Position numbers and translations under genes: made by a program. From Candidatus Enterococcus testudinis (lineage in GTDB: Bacteria; Bacillota; Bacilli; Lactobacillales; Enterococcaceae): DNA of 64,000 nucleotides. This document shows positions 26,737-35,798 of the stretch, in pieces (the first letter of the stretch is position 1; each line of letters begins with the position of its first letter). The stretch lies in the NCBI RefSeq assembly GCF_002140915.1, contig NZ_NGKU01000001.1, forward strand, positions 726,799 to 790,798, read 5' to 3'. Under the pieces are notes generated by a model, which was not told the DNA's origin, made no database searches, and saw only the letters and a program-made list of their open reading frames with translations.

Positions 26737-27813
26737 ATGGCAGATACGGTGATTGTTCGGCCGCAAGAGCTGGAACAGTTGATTCAACAGAAATTAGCAG
26801 CAGCAGGTCTCACTGACCAACAAGCCAAAATCGTTGCCGAGCATTTGGTTTTTGCTGATGCTAGCGGCATTCATTCCCATGGGGCTGTCCGCGTTGATTA
26901 TTATGCGGAACGTATTGCCAAGGGCGGAATGAATACACAACCAGAAATTACATTTGAAGAGACTGGACCAAGCAGCGGCATCGTCCATGGTCAAAATGGA
27001 CCTGGACAGGTAGTTGTGTTGGAAGCGACAAAATATGCGATTGCGATGGCCAAAAAATCGGGGATCGCGGCTGTCGGGGTCAGTCAAACCAGTCATAGCG
27101 GAGCGCTGTCTTACTATGTAAAGAAAGCAGCACAAGAAGATTTGATTGCTTTGTCCATGTGTCAATCTGATTCAATGGTTGTCCCTTTTGGCGGCAAAGA
27201 GAATTACTTCGGCACCAACCCAATTGCCTTTGCTGCGCCACGCAAAGACGGTGAACCAGTCGTTTTTGATATGGCAACGACTGTCCAAGCGTGGGGCAAA
27301 ATATTGGATGCCCGCTCAAAAAACAAAGAGATTCCTGATACTTGGGCCGTAGACGCTGACGGGCACCCTACTACCAATCCTCATCATGTCCATGGTTTGC
27401 TGCCGATTTCAGGGCCGAAAGGCTTCGGCTTGATGATGATGGTCGATATCTTGTCTGGTATGTTGTTGGGCTTGCCTTTCGGTAAACATGTGTCTTCGAT
27501 GTACCAAGATTTGACCAAAGGAAGAGATCTAGGACAATTTATTTTGTTGATTGACCCGCAACGATTCACGGATCTGGACAATTTTAAAGCATCCGTCGAT
27601 ACAATGGTTCAAGAATTACACGAAACGCCGCCAGCAGATGGTTTTGAACAAGTCTATTACCCTGGCGAAATCAATCAGCTGCATTATGACAAGTATATGA
27701 CTGAAGGGATTCCAATCGAAAAAAATATCTATGCCTATTTACAAAGCGATACGATTCATTTCAATCAATACTCCAGGGCTGATGCATTTGCCCAAACAGG
27801 ATCAGGAAAGTGA
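26737..27813 (+). CDS. allD: Ureidoglycolate dehydrogenase
   Basis: 358-residue Ldh_2 (malate/L-lactate/ureidoglycolate dehydrogenase) protein that oxidises (S)-ureidoglycolate to oxalurate with NAD+. Marks are SGIHSHGAVRVDYYAERI with the catalytic His, VGVSQTSHSGALSYYV, and NPIAFAAPRKDGEPVVFDMAT. GAGAGGGAG precedes the ATG, 16 bases after allE. Production of NADH here makes the route fermentative. Other Ldh_2 substrates are possible in principle, but context fixes this one. Confidence 0.92.
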   Translation: MADTVIVRPQELEQLIQQKLAAAGLTDQQAKIVAEHLVFADASGIHSHGAVRVDYYAERIAKGGMNTQPEITFEETGPSSGIVHGQNGPGQVVVLEATKYAIAMAKKSGIAAVGVSQTSHSGALSYYVKKAAQEDLIALSMCQSDSMVVPFGGKENYFGTNPIAFAAPRKDGEPVVFDMATTVQAWGKILDARSKNKEIPDTWAVDADGHPTTNPHHVHGLLPISGPKGFGLMMMVDILSGMLLGLPFGKHVSSMYQDLTKGRDLGQFILLIDPQRFTDLDNFKASVDTMVQELHETPPADGFEQVYYPGEINQLHYDKYMTEGIPIEKNIYAYLQSDTIHFNQYSRADAFAQTGSGK

Positions 27814-27821
27814 GGAAACCC

Positions 27822-29576
27822 ATGTTACACACAGTGATTCAAAAAAATAATTATCAAGATTCAATCGTTCTGATGTTGCTGACCAACCAATTATTGACGA
27901 TTGAAGGAGTCAATAATGCATCCGTGATGATGGGAACACCAGCAAATAAAGATATTTTTAAAACGGGCGGCCTCTATACAGAAGAGATGACGGCAGCTAC
28001 CTCAAATGATATGGTACTGGTTCTAGATATTGAAGACGATTCGATCGTTGACACGGTGATGACTGAAATCGACCGCTTTTTGAATGACCAGAACAAAACC
28101 AGTAAAGAAGAAGGTCTTGAAAGCGTCAAAACTTGGGAAAAAGCACTATCAGCTGGAGAAGATGCGGGTGTTGTGGTTCTTTCAGTACCTGGAACCATGG
28201 CAGCGAATGAAATTGAGACAGCATTGACTGCTGGCAAACATGTCTTTTGTTTTAGTGACAATGTTGCGTTGGCAGATGAAGTGCGCCTGAAACAATTGGC
28301 GCATCAAGAAGGCGTATTGTTAATGGGACCTGATTGCGGTACTGGCATCATCAATGGGATTCCAGTAGCGTTTACCAATGCGATCCGCAAAGGAAAAATC
28401 GGCGTAGTTGGTGCATCAGGTACAGGCATCCAAGAAGTGACCACGATCATCCATAAATTAGGGGAAGGTGTCACGCAAGCCATTGGTACTGGCGGTCGTG
28501 ATTTACATGAAGCCGTTGGCGGCATCACGATGAAAGACAGTATCGTAGCTTTGGAAAATGATCCAGATACCGAAGTGATCGTTGTCATCTCAAAACCACC
28601 GGCGCCTATCGTACGTGATCAAGTGTTGGCATTGCTGAGAAACGGCAGCAAACCGGCAGTCACGATTTTCTTAGGGGAAGCGCCAACTGATCACGAAGAA
28701 AACCTATATCGGGCTTACACATTAGAAGAGGCTGCCCAATTAGCAGTTCAATTGCTGCGTCATGAAAAAGTCCAGTTGACAGAAGATGACAATGTGGGAA
28801 ATACAGTTACTTTTTCAGCAGAACAACAGCAGATCAAAGGCTTTTATTCTGGTGGCACCTTGGCTTATGAAGCAGCGATGTTGATTGAAGCCGGTTTAGG
28901 TTTGTCGGCAGCAGATGGCCATAAAGATGGATTTATCTTGAAAGCGGATGGGCATGAAATCATTGATTTAGGCGATGACATCTATACACAGGGAAAACCC
29001 CACCCAATGATCGATCTAACCAAGCGCAAAGAAATGCTGCGTCAAGCTGGGGCCGATCCTAAGACCGCAATCATTTTGTTGGATATCGTACTAGGCTATG
29101 GCGCTCATCAAGATATGGCCGGTGAACTGGCACCTACGATCAAAGACTTGAAAGCACAAGCACAATCCTCAGGACGAGAGTTGGCAATTATCGCGACTAT
29201 CGTAGGTACTGACTTGGATCCGCAAGATGCCAAAGCACAAGCAACGATCTTGGAAGAGGCTGGTGCCATCTTGTGTCAAAGCAATGCCCAAGCTGTTAAA
29301 AAAGCCTTGGATTTACTGGGGCATCCATTGTCACCAATCACTAGAAATTTATTGAAAACAGAAAATGATCATCACGCATTGCGGCAACCTTCAGCACAAA
29401 TAATGGCGCTATTGCACAATGACACCTTTATCAATGTAGGACTGCGCAGTTTTGGTGAAGCCATTCGTGCGCACCATGGGACAGTCATCCAGTATGATTG
29501 GCAACCTATCGCAGGGGGCAATGTAACGTTGCAAAAAGCGTTGCGTTTCTTGAATCAAGTGTCATTAAAAGAGTAG
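27822..29576 (+). CDS. fdrA: FdrA/AllF, acyl-CoA-synthetase-like subunit of oxamate carbamoyltransferase
   Basis: 584 residues of the FdrA family, related to succinyl-CoA synthetase alpha (CoA-binding-like GVVVLSVPGTMAANEIETAL; GPDCGTGIINGIPVAF; GVVGASGTGIQEVT). In E. coli FdrA, YlbE and YlbF together form the oxamate carbamoyltransferase that turns oxalurate plus phosphate into oxamate and carbamoyl phosphate. The ATG at 27822 is taken because GTGAGGAAA precedes it; the ORF opens 12 bases earlier, overlapping allD. Confidence 0.9.
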   Translation: MLHTVIQKNNYQDSIVLMLLTNQLLTIEGVNNASVMMGTPANKDIFKTGGLYTEEMTAATSNDMVLVLDIEDDSIVDTVMTEIDRFLNDQNKTSKEEGLESVKTWEKALSAGEDAGVVVLSVPGTMAANEIETALTAGKHVFCFSDNVALADEVRLKQLAHQEGVLLMGPDCGTGIINGIPVAFTNAIRKGKIGVVGASGTGIQEVTTIIHKLGEGVTQAIGTGGRDLHEAVGGITMKDSIVALENDPDTEVIVVISKPPAPIVRDQVLALLRNGSKPAVTIFLGEAPTDHEENLYRAYTLEEAAQLAVQLLRHEKVQLTEDDNVGNTVTFSAEQQQIKGFYSGGTLAYEAAMLIEAGLGLSAADGHKDGFILKADGHEIIDLGDDIYTQGKPHPMIDLTKRKEMLRQAGADPKTAIILLDIVLGYGAHQDMAGELAPTIKDLKAQAQSSGRELAIIATIVGTDLDPQDAKAQATILEEAGAILCQSNAQAVKKALDLLGHPLSPITRNLLKTENDHHALRQPSAQIMALLHNDTFINVGLRSFGEAIRAHHGTVIQYDWQPIAGGNVTLQKALRFLNQVSLKE

Positions 29577-29587
29577 GAGGAATTCGT

Positions 29588-30853
29588 TTGTATCAAACAA
29601 TTGAAGAAGCAAATCAAGCAGTTATCGCAAAAATCGTTGCAGGATCGCCATTCTTAGTGGATGTCGTGCCTGCGGTCAGCGTCATTCCAGAACTGGCAGA
29701 AGGAAAAGTCTTGCTGCACGCGGGACCGCCGATCCGTTATGACCAATTGATCGATCCAATCCAAGGTGCCTGTGTAGGTGCGGCTTTGTTTGAAGGATGG
29801 GGCGAAACAGAAGCCGACGTTCGTCACTTGTTAGAAAATGGCGAAGTGACGTTGGTTCCTTGTCATCATGTGAACGCGGTAGGGCCTATGGGAGGGATCA
29901 CTTCTGCCCATATGCCAGTCTTGGTAGTAGAAAATACCACAGGTGGCAACCGTGCTTATTGTACGATGAATGAAGGGATTGGTGCTGTATTAAGGTTTGG
30001 CGCCTATTCACAAGAAGTCATCGATCGCTTGCATTGGATGAAAAACACGTTAGCACCTGTATTAAGTGCCGCTTTAAAAACCAAATCCGAAGGCATGAAT
30101 GTCAATGTATTGGTTGCCAAGGCAATTGCTATGGGAGATGAATTTCATCAACGCAATATTGCAGCATCCTTGGCCTTCTTGAAAGAAGTTGCGCCGTCAA
30201 TCGTAGCGTTGGAAGGGTTTGATGAAGAAAAATTGGCAGTCATCCAATTTTTGGCTGATACGGATCAGTTTTTCTTGAATATCATGATGGCATCGGCAAA
30301 AGCCGTATTAGATGGTGCCCGCAGTATTGAAGCTGGAACGGTCGTCACCGCGATGTGCCGCAATGGTCATGAGTTTGGCATTAGGATTGCTGGTATGGGG
30401 GATGAATGGTTCACGGGTCCTGTGAATACGCCAAAAGGGCTGTACTTTTCAGGTTTTAGTGAAGCAGATGCTTCGCCTGATATGGGAGATAGTGCGATCA
30501 CAGAAACCTTTGGTGTCGGCGGCATGGCTATGATTGCAGCACCAGCTGTAACACGCTTTGTCGGATCAGGCGGGTTTCATGATGCGTTGAAAACCAGCAA
30601 TGACATGATGGAGATCTGTATTGATACAAATCCTAATTTCCCAGTACCAACATGGGACTTCCAAGGTATCTGCTTAGGCATCGACGCCCGCAAAGTGGTT
30701 GAAACAGGCATCTTGCCAGTCATCAACACAGGCATTGCCAATAAGCAAGCTGGAAGAGGTCAAATTGGTGCGGGAACGGTAACCCCACCGATCGGCTGTT
30801 TTGAGAAGGCTGTCTTAGCCTATGCAAAAAAATTAGGTTTTTCTGAAGAATAG
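29588..30853 (+). CDS. allG: DUF1116 protein (YlbE/AllG), subunit of oxamate carbamoyltransferase
   Basis: 421 residues, as in E. coli YlbE (about 419). DUF1116 marks include VVPAVSVIPEL (here VDVVPAVSVIPELAEGK), GPPIRYDQLIDPIQGACVGA, and GGFHDALKTSNDMMEIC. The start is a TTG: AGGAGG lies 7 bases upstream, and starting earlier would run far into fdrA. It is thought to work with FdrA and the DUF2877 protein in oxalurate phosphorolysis. It lies 11 bases after fdrA. Confidence 0.9.
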   Translation: MYQTIEEANQAVIAKIVAGSPFLVDVVPAVSVIPELAEGKVLLHAGPPIRYDQLIDPIQGACVGAALFEGWGETEADVRHLLENGEVTLVPCHHVNAVGPMGGITSAHMPVLVVENTTGGNRAYCTMNEGIGAVLRFGAYSQEVIDRLHWMKNTLAPVLSAALKTKSEGMNVNVLVAKAIAMGDEFHQRNIAASLAFLKEVAPSIVALEGFDEEKLAVIQFLADTDQFFLNIMMASAKAVLDGARSIEAGTVVTAMCRNGHEFGIRIAGMGDEWFTGPVNTPKGLYFSGFSEADASPDMGDSAITETFGVGGMAMIAAPAVTRFVGSGGFHDALKTSNDMMEICIDTNPNFPVPTWDFQGICLGIDARKVVETGILPVINTGIANKQAGRGQIGAGTVTPPIGCFEKAVLAYAKKLGFSEE

Positions 30854-30883
30854 CCAAGAAAGCCTTACTAAGGAGGAAAGAAA

Positions 30884-31702
30884 ATGCTGCAGGCAAAAAG
30901 TATCGATCAGCAGTTATTTGCGCAGCCCTATGTCAATGGGCACTGGCGCGTGCATAGCATGTTCAAAAAGAGTCTGAATCTGCAAGCGCAGCGCAACAAG
31001 GAATTGGTCATGGTGACCTATCAAGATGCCAAAGTACCCCATGGCATCACTGTTTCTCAGAGAGACTATGAACAGCTGACAGCACAGTTGACGATCGATA
31101 CGTCAATTATGATCCAACAACGGGTCCTGTATTTTCCGCAAGCAGCACTTTCTTTCCAACACGCCAATAGCTATGAAACGACTTGGTCTACCAATGGAGG
31201 CGACTTTGAACGAGAGCATCTATTTTCAGTAATCAAACAAGTAACACAAGAAACGGGCTTTCAAGAAGCTTTACAGCAAGTATTCATTAGTCAGCATACG
31301 TATTATCAAGCAATCGATGCCCTGCGCGATGACTCATTCTGCGCACAGCAACAAGCAATCGACTATCTGATTGGCCGAGGTGTCGGCTTGACACCGACGG
31401 GAGATGATATGTTGGTGGGGTATTTATTGGCATGCTGTTTCACCAATCAGCAAAATCAGCGTTTACTTACCTATTTGAAGCACACATTGATCACCGTAGA
31501 TGATTTGACCACGGATGTCAGTCGGCATTATTTACTACAAGCGATTGCTGGCAATTTTAGTCAGACTTACACAAACATCGGCTGGTGTCGGGATCAGCAG
31601 ACCGCAAAGAACGTGATCCAAACGATCCTTGCAATCGGACATACCTCGGGGGTTGATTTTTTGGCTGGGTTTATCCGAAGTTTGTTGCAGGACAATCAAT
31701 GA
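30884..31702 (+). CDS. allH: DUF2877 protein (YlbF/AllH), subunit of oxamate carbamoyltransferase
   Basis: 272 residues with the DUF2877 signature LIGRGVGLTPTGDDMLVGYLLA (about residues 162-185), which resembles a nucleotide or phosphate loop, and a C-terminal IGHTSGVDFLAGF. In E. coli YlbF completes the FdrA-YlbE-YlbF carbamoyltransferase. AAGGAGGAAAG precedes the ATG. Its stop overlaps the open frame of the kinase gene that follows. Confidence 0.88.
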   Translation: MLQAKSIDQQLFAQPYVNGHWRVHSMFKKSLNLQAQRNKELVMVTYQDAKVPHGITVSQRDYEQLTAQLTIDTSIMIQQRVLYFPQAALSFQHANSYETTWSTNGGDFEREHLFSVIKQVTQETGFQEALQQVFISQHTYYQAIDALRDDSFCAQQQAIDYLIGRGVGLTPTGDDMLVGYLLACCFTNQQNQRLLTYLKHTLITVDDLTTDVSRHYLLQAIAGNFSQTYTNIGWCRDQQTAKNVIQTILAIGHTSGVDFLAGFIRSLLQDNQ

Positions 31703-31719
31703 AAAGTGAGGGATATATT

Positions 31720-32655
31720 ATGGCAAAGCGAGTTGTGATCGCCTTAGGGGGCAATGCAATTTTAAAACCGAATCAAGAAGCAACAGTAGAAACACAATTG
31801 GCGAATATCCAATTAAGTGCAGATCAAATCGCCAAAATTGAGCAGTTGGATCATCAAATCGTGGTCACCCACGGGAATGGGCCTCAGGTAGGAAATATTT
31901 TGCGGCAAAATGAAGAAGCCAAAGCGGTCGTTCCGCCTTTTCCTTTGGATGTCTGCAATGCTGAAACCCAAGGCTTTATTGGCTATCTGATGGAGCAAAG
32001 TATCAAGAATAAAATTGAACAAGAAGCATTGACGAGTAATGTGGTGACCTTGCTGACACAAGTGGAAGTCAGTCCTGATGATCCAGCATTTCAAAAACCA
32101 ACCAAGCCGATTGGGTTGTTTTATACCGCAGAAGAAGCCGAGACGATGGCCAAAGAAAAGCAGTGGGTGATGGAAGAAGATGCAGGACGCGGCTATCGCA
32201 GAGTCGTACCATCACCACAACCATTAACGATCCATGGTGTGGAAGCAATGGTCCATTTGCTGAATCAAAATACCATTGTGATTGCCGGTGGTGGCGGGGG
32301 GATTCCAGTTGTCAAACAACAACATGGCTTACATGGAATCGAGGCGGTCATCGATAAAGATCGGACAGGCAAAAAGTTGGCTGAACAAGTCGATGCCGAT
32401 GTCTTTATGATGCTGACGGATGTAAGCAATGTCTACATTCATTACGGCACTCCCCAACAGCAGAAATTGACTGGGCTTTCTGTCGATGAAGCACAAGGCT
32501 ATTATGATGCAGGCCATTTTGCTGAAGGTAGTATGGGACCTAAGATGGAAGCGGCGATTGCTTTTGCAAAACAAGGCAAAACGGCTATCATCTGCTCCTT
32601 AGAAGAAGCTGACCAAGCGTTGCTTGGCCAGGCAGGTACGCGGATTGCTGGCTGA
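31720..32655 (+). CDS. Carbamate kinase (allantoate pathway copy)
   Basis: 311-residue amino-acid-kinase-fold enzyme transferring phosphate from carbamoyl phosphate to ADP. Motifs: VIALGGNAIL at the start, VVTHGNGPQVGNIL, IAGGGGGIPVV, and a C-terminal GSMGPKMEAAIAF. ATG at 31720 follows GTGAGGG; an upstream in-frame ATG at 31699 overlaps allH and has no site. Genomic setting equals E. coli YbcF/AllK and gives the ATP of the pathway, rather than arginine deimination. Confidence 0.93.
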   Translation: MAKRVVIALGGNAILKPNQEATVETQLANIQLSADQIAKIEQLDHQIVVTHGNGPQVGNILRQNEEAKAVVPPFPLDVCNAETQGFIGYLMEQSIKNKIEQEALTSNVVTLLTQVEVSPDDPAFQKPTKPIGLFYTAEEAETMAKEKQWVMEEDAGRGYRRVVPSPQPLTIHGVEAMVHLLNQNTIVIAGGGGGIPVVKQQHGLHGIEAVIDKDRTGKKLAEQVDADVFMMLTDVSNVYIHYGTPQQQKLTGLSVDEAQGYYDAGHFAEGSMGPKMEAAIAFAKQGKTAIICSLEEADQALLGQAGTRIAG

Positions 32656-32668
32656 TGATTGCAGCAAC

Positions 32669-34303
32669 TCAGGCGTAACCTTCTTCGGATAACGTCAATG
32701 CCAAACGTAAATCAAGACTGACTGCCGGATCATGAACATTCTTGCCTAATAATTTTTGGCACTGTTCGATCCGGTATTTGATCGTATTGCGGTGGACAAA
32801 GAGTGCTTTGGCTGTGCGAGTGATCTCACATTGAAAATCGAGATAGCAAGCCAATGTTTTTCTTAATTCAATCAAATTGTCTTCAGTTGGGAAGGCCAAT
32901 TCATTGAGAATCGTACGACAAAAATAGTGAATATCTTCTGGACTCATTTTTTCGAATAAACTGCGCATCCCTTTTTGATGATAAAAGGAGACTGGAGAAG
33001 TATGCAGCTGTCCTTTGCGTTCTTCGTAGGCTGATTTTGCTTCAATGAAGGAGCTGGCGATGTCGTCAATACTTTCATAAACGCTGCCAACACCAAAGGT
33101 CATATCAAAAGGCAAGCATTCAGCTAAAGCATTGGCTGTTTCAATCAAGTAGTCTGCCAGTCCATCACATTTATGTTGCGTCAAAATCGCAAAATGGTTG
33201 GTATCCTTGATGTGGAAAAGGCAAACATCTTTGATTCGGTGGGGAAGTTGTGCGCTAAACCAAGTGTAAGCCAAGGCACTTTCCTCTTGTTGGTATTTGA
33301 GTTTTTCTTGGGTATGCCGCCTAGGTTGACACACCCCGTAAATCACTCGATAATGGCGCGCTTTGACAAGTCCGTGCCCTTTACCAAGTTCTAACCATTC
33401 TTTGGGCTGCTGCTTGGTGGATTGCTGGTATTCGATCATTCTGGTCCAAAAATCACTTTTGATGTCTTCTAGCGATTCTTGGATTTTTTGGTTTTTATAC
33501 AACATGAAAGACAAGACCAATGCAGCTTGTTCAAGGGCAAATTCTGATACTGGATAAGGAATGGCTTCGGGATTCAATATCACCAAATAATAAGGAAAGT
33601 ATGTCGATGTTTCGATCGCATAATAAGAAATCTGAGACGTTTTTTCCTGCAGATCGGTGATGGGGATCACGCCGCTTTTTTCACCGCTGAAGACACCTTT
33701 GGTCTGCGTCAGTTGATGGACATAGTATTCTGCTGGTTTCGACATACGAGTGAAATGCTTTGAATGGGCGATGACTTTTTTGAATGGATTCAATAGAATG
33801 ATCGGTGTATTGACCATTTGCCCAAAATCTGCAATAAAACGAGCAATACTCACATCTTTCATGAGTGAAGCGGAAAATCGTTTTTGGATATCGAGGGCAT
33901 AACTTAATTGTTCTGTTTTGGTATGCCAAATCAAGTTCAGCAATTGATGCATCAAGCGACCCAATGGCATTGTCGCAGGTACCTCGATCAATGGAAATTT
34001 CCGTGCGGCAGCATAGGCGATGACTTCCGGATCGATGTCGTTCAGAAATCGGCCGATTTTGATCCCAAGTCCGGCCGCATTTTTGGCTATCAGCGTATCG
34101 ATCAATCCACAAAGGTCTTGCTGTTTGTGTTGATAGACCATGGCGGTAGTCAAAATAAACGTATCTTCAGGAATATAATGGGCAATATCTGGTGTTTCGG
34201 TGATTTCAATACTATCAACGACCCGTTGCGCTGTATTGGCAGGTGTTAATAGTGTTAAATCGGAGAAGCGTGGGACAGCAAGTACATCAGTGAGTGTTTT
34301 CAT
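32669..34303 (-). CDS. PucR family purine-catabolism regulator
   Basis: 544 residues: N-terminal PucR domain (about 1-130; LTDVLAVPRFSDLTLLTPANT), a GGDEF-like middle domain (CdaR type) and a C-terminal HTH_30 (DFQCEITRTAKALFVHRNTIKYRIEQC). PucR of Bacillus activates purine breakdown in response to allantoin or allantoate. The ATG at 34303 has AAAGGGAG upstream; an open frame extends to 34531 but crosses the promoter and the pucG start, so it is rejected. It lies convergent to the all operon and divergent from pucG. Confidence 0.9.
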   Translation of the reverse strand: MKTLTDVLAVPRFSDLTLLTPANTAQRVVDSIEITETPDIAHYIPEDTFILTTAMVYQHKQQDLCGLIDTLIAKNAAGLGIKIGRFLNDIDPEVIAYAAARKFPLIEVPATMPLGRLMHQLLNLIWHTKTEQLSYALDIQKRFSASLMKDVSIARFIADFGQMVNTPIILLNPFKKVIAHSKHFTRMSKPAEYYVHQLTQTKGVFSGEKSGVIPITDLQEKTSQISYYAIETSTYFPYYLVILNPEAIPYPVSEFALEQAALVLSFMLYKNQKIQESLEDIKSDFWTRMIEYQQSTKQQPKEWLELGKGHGLVKARHYRVIYGVCQPRRHTQEKLKYQQEESALAYTWFSAQLPHRIKDVCLFHIKDTNHFAILTQHKCDGLADYLIETANALAECLPFDMTFGVGSVYESIDDIASSFIEAKSAYEERKGQLHTSPVSFYHQKGMRSLFEKMSPEDIHYFCRTILNELAFPTEDNLIELRKTLACYLDFQCEITRTAKALFVHRNTIKYRIEQCQKLLGKNVHDPAVSLDLRLALTLSEEGYA

Positions 34304-34337
34304 TAAAAATCTCCCTTTAGTATATTGAACAGATTGA

Positions 34338-34392
34338 ACAAAAAATAGCTTATTGTTAGCCCAATTGTACAACATCCGTGGAAGCGTTGACA
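34338..34392 (+). promoter_or_regulatory. pucR-pucG divergent control region: candidate PucR operator plus cre
   Basis: 34338-34372 repeats the block pattern found before allC (ACAAAAAATA, 8, TTAGC, 3, ATTG, 1, ACAA) with identical spacing; the end contains the palindrome TTGTACAA. At 34379-34392, TGGAAGCGTTGACA fits the cre core TGNNANCGNNNNCA at every fixed position, though its flanks are poor. Confidence 0.65.
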
Positions 34393-34436
34393 AGTTGCGG
34401 CTAGACACAAAATTTAAATTGAAATGAGGCGAAACG

Positions 34437-35651
34437 ATGTTTAATGAATTAGCAATACCCCAAAGAACCATCATGACTCCTGGTCCCGTAGAAGCACATC
34501 CAGCCGTGTTGCAAGCAATGACGCGGCGCATATTGGGTCAATTTGATCCAGCGTTTTTAACGATCATGGATGAAGTCAAAGAAATGATCAAGCAACCTTT
34601 TGGCACAACCAACAAAGAAGCATTTGCCATTGATGGTACCTCCAGATCAGGATTAGAAGCGGCTTTGATTGCATTGATTGAACCAGGCGATAAGGTTCTG
34701 ATCCCAGCCTATGGGCGCTTTGCGTATTTATTGGGGGAAATTTGCGAACGGGCACGAGCGGAAGTCCGCTATCTTGAAAAAGAGTGGACAGCGCCTTTTG
34801 CGCCAGATGCCGTGATTGCGGAAATTGACGCATTCAATCCCAAAATCGTAGCGATGGTCCATGGAGAAACGGCGAACGGGCAAATGCAGCCATTGGCTGA
34901 AATCGGTCAATACTGTCGCGCCAACAACATATTTTTTGTGGTCGATATGGTGGCGACGTATGGCGGTGTGCCTTTAGCAGTGGATGAGTGGTGTGTCGAT
35001 ATTGCCATCGCTGGGACCCAAAAATGTTTGAGTGTGCCATCAGGCCTCGCTTTGGTGACGTATAATGATCGAGTGGAAGACGTGTTGGACGCTCGTTACC
35101 AAAAAGAGCTAGGCTTAAGCAAAACAGACCGCAATGAGCGGCACATTGCCAGCAACTATTTGGATCTCAGTCAGTTGCAGCGCTATTGGAACCAAGAACG
35201 CATCAATCATCATACAGAAGCAACGAGTATGATCTATGCCTTGCATGAAGGGTTGAGAGTTTTATTGCAAGAGGGCTTGTCTGAGGTCTATCACCGCCAC
35301 GCTAGGAACGAAGGGGCATTGATTGCAGGGCTCAAAGCCATGGGCTTGAACTTGTATGGTGCAGCGGATACGAAGATGCCCACTGTCACACCAGTCTTTA
35401 TCCCAGAAGGTATTGATGGAGAAGCGGTTCGGAACATGCTGCTTGACGATTTTGGCGTGGAGATTGCAAGTTCGTTCGGTGATTTAAAAGGCAAAATATG
35501 GCGGATCGGCAATATGGGGTATAGCAGCCGCAAAGAAAATATACTGCATGTTTTAGCAGCGCTAGAAGGTGCCTTGTTGTATCATCAAGCACCGATTCAA
35601 TCAGGGCAAGCTGTACCGGCGGCATTGCGCTTTTATCAAAATAACATATAG
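34437..35651 (+). CDS. pucG: PucG-like (S)-ureidoglycine:glyoxylate aminotransferase
   Basis: 404-residue class V PLP aminotransferase. Schiff-base lysine K196 in AGTQKCLSVPSG; N-terminal MTPGPVEAHPAVLQAM and FAIDGTSRSGLEA are typical of the alanine-glyoxylate/PucG group. In Bacillus PucG converts (S)-ureidoglycine plus glyoxylate to oxalurate plus glycine, so it gives a second route to the product of AllD. TGAGGCG precedes the ATG. A serine or alanine:glyoxylate transaminase is the alternative; context favours PucG. Confidence 0.85.
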   Translation: MFNELAIPQRTIMTPGPVEAHPAVLQAMTRRILGQFDPAFLTIMDEVKEMIKQPFGTTNKEAFAIDGTSRSGLEAALIALIEPGDKVLIPAYGRFAYLLGEICERARAEVRYLEKEWTAPFAPDAVIAEIDAFNPKIVAMVHGETANGQMQPLAEIGQYCRANNIFFVVDMVATYGGVPLAVDEWCVDIAIAGTQKCLSVPSGLALVTYNDRVEDVLDARYQKELGLSKTDRNERHIASNYLDLSQLQRYWNQERINHHTEATSMIYALHEGLRVLLQEGLSEVYHRHARNEGALIAGLKAMGLNLYGAADTKMPTVTPVFIPEGIDGEAVRNMLLDDFGVEIASSFGDLKGKIWRIGNMGYSSRKENILHVLAALEGALLYHQAPIQSGQAVPAALRFYQNNI

Positions 35652-35669
35652 TTTGGCACTTATGCACAA
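35635..35669 (+). promoter_or_regulatory. Weaker third copy of the candidate PucR operator
   Basis: Around the pucG stop codon, TTTGGCACTTATGCACAA matches the allC site TTTAGCACTATTGCACAA at 15 of 18 positions, and the A-rich block 18 bases upstream is partly kept. It lies about 130 bases before the MFS gene. Confidence 0.45.
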
Positions 35670-35798
35670 GGATAATTTGTCCTTTGTGAAAAATGACAAT
35701 GAATTATTTTCGTCTAAAATGTAAAATAACAGTATATTGAAGCGCTTACTAAATGTTTGGTGCACAAACTTATAGGCGTATATGTTGGAGGGAAAAAA

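Noticed and set aside
34304-34531. N-terminal extension of the PucR frame into the pucG gene
   Set aside because: The added 76 residues cross the promoter region and pucG start, look unlike any domain, and a proper start with a ribosome-binding site exists at 34303.
35740-35760. GAAGCGCTTAC before the MFS gene as a cre site
   Set aside because: On either strand at least two fixed positions of the cre core are unmatched.
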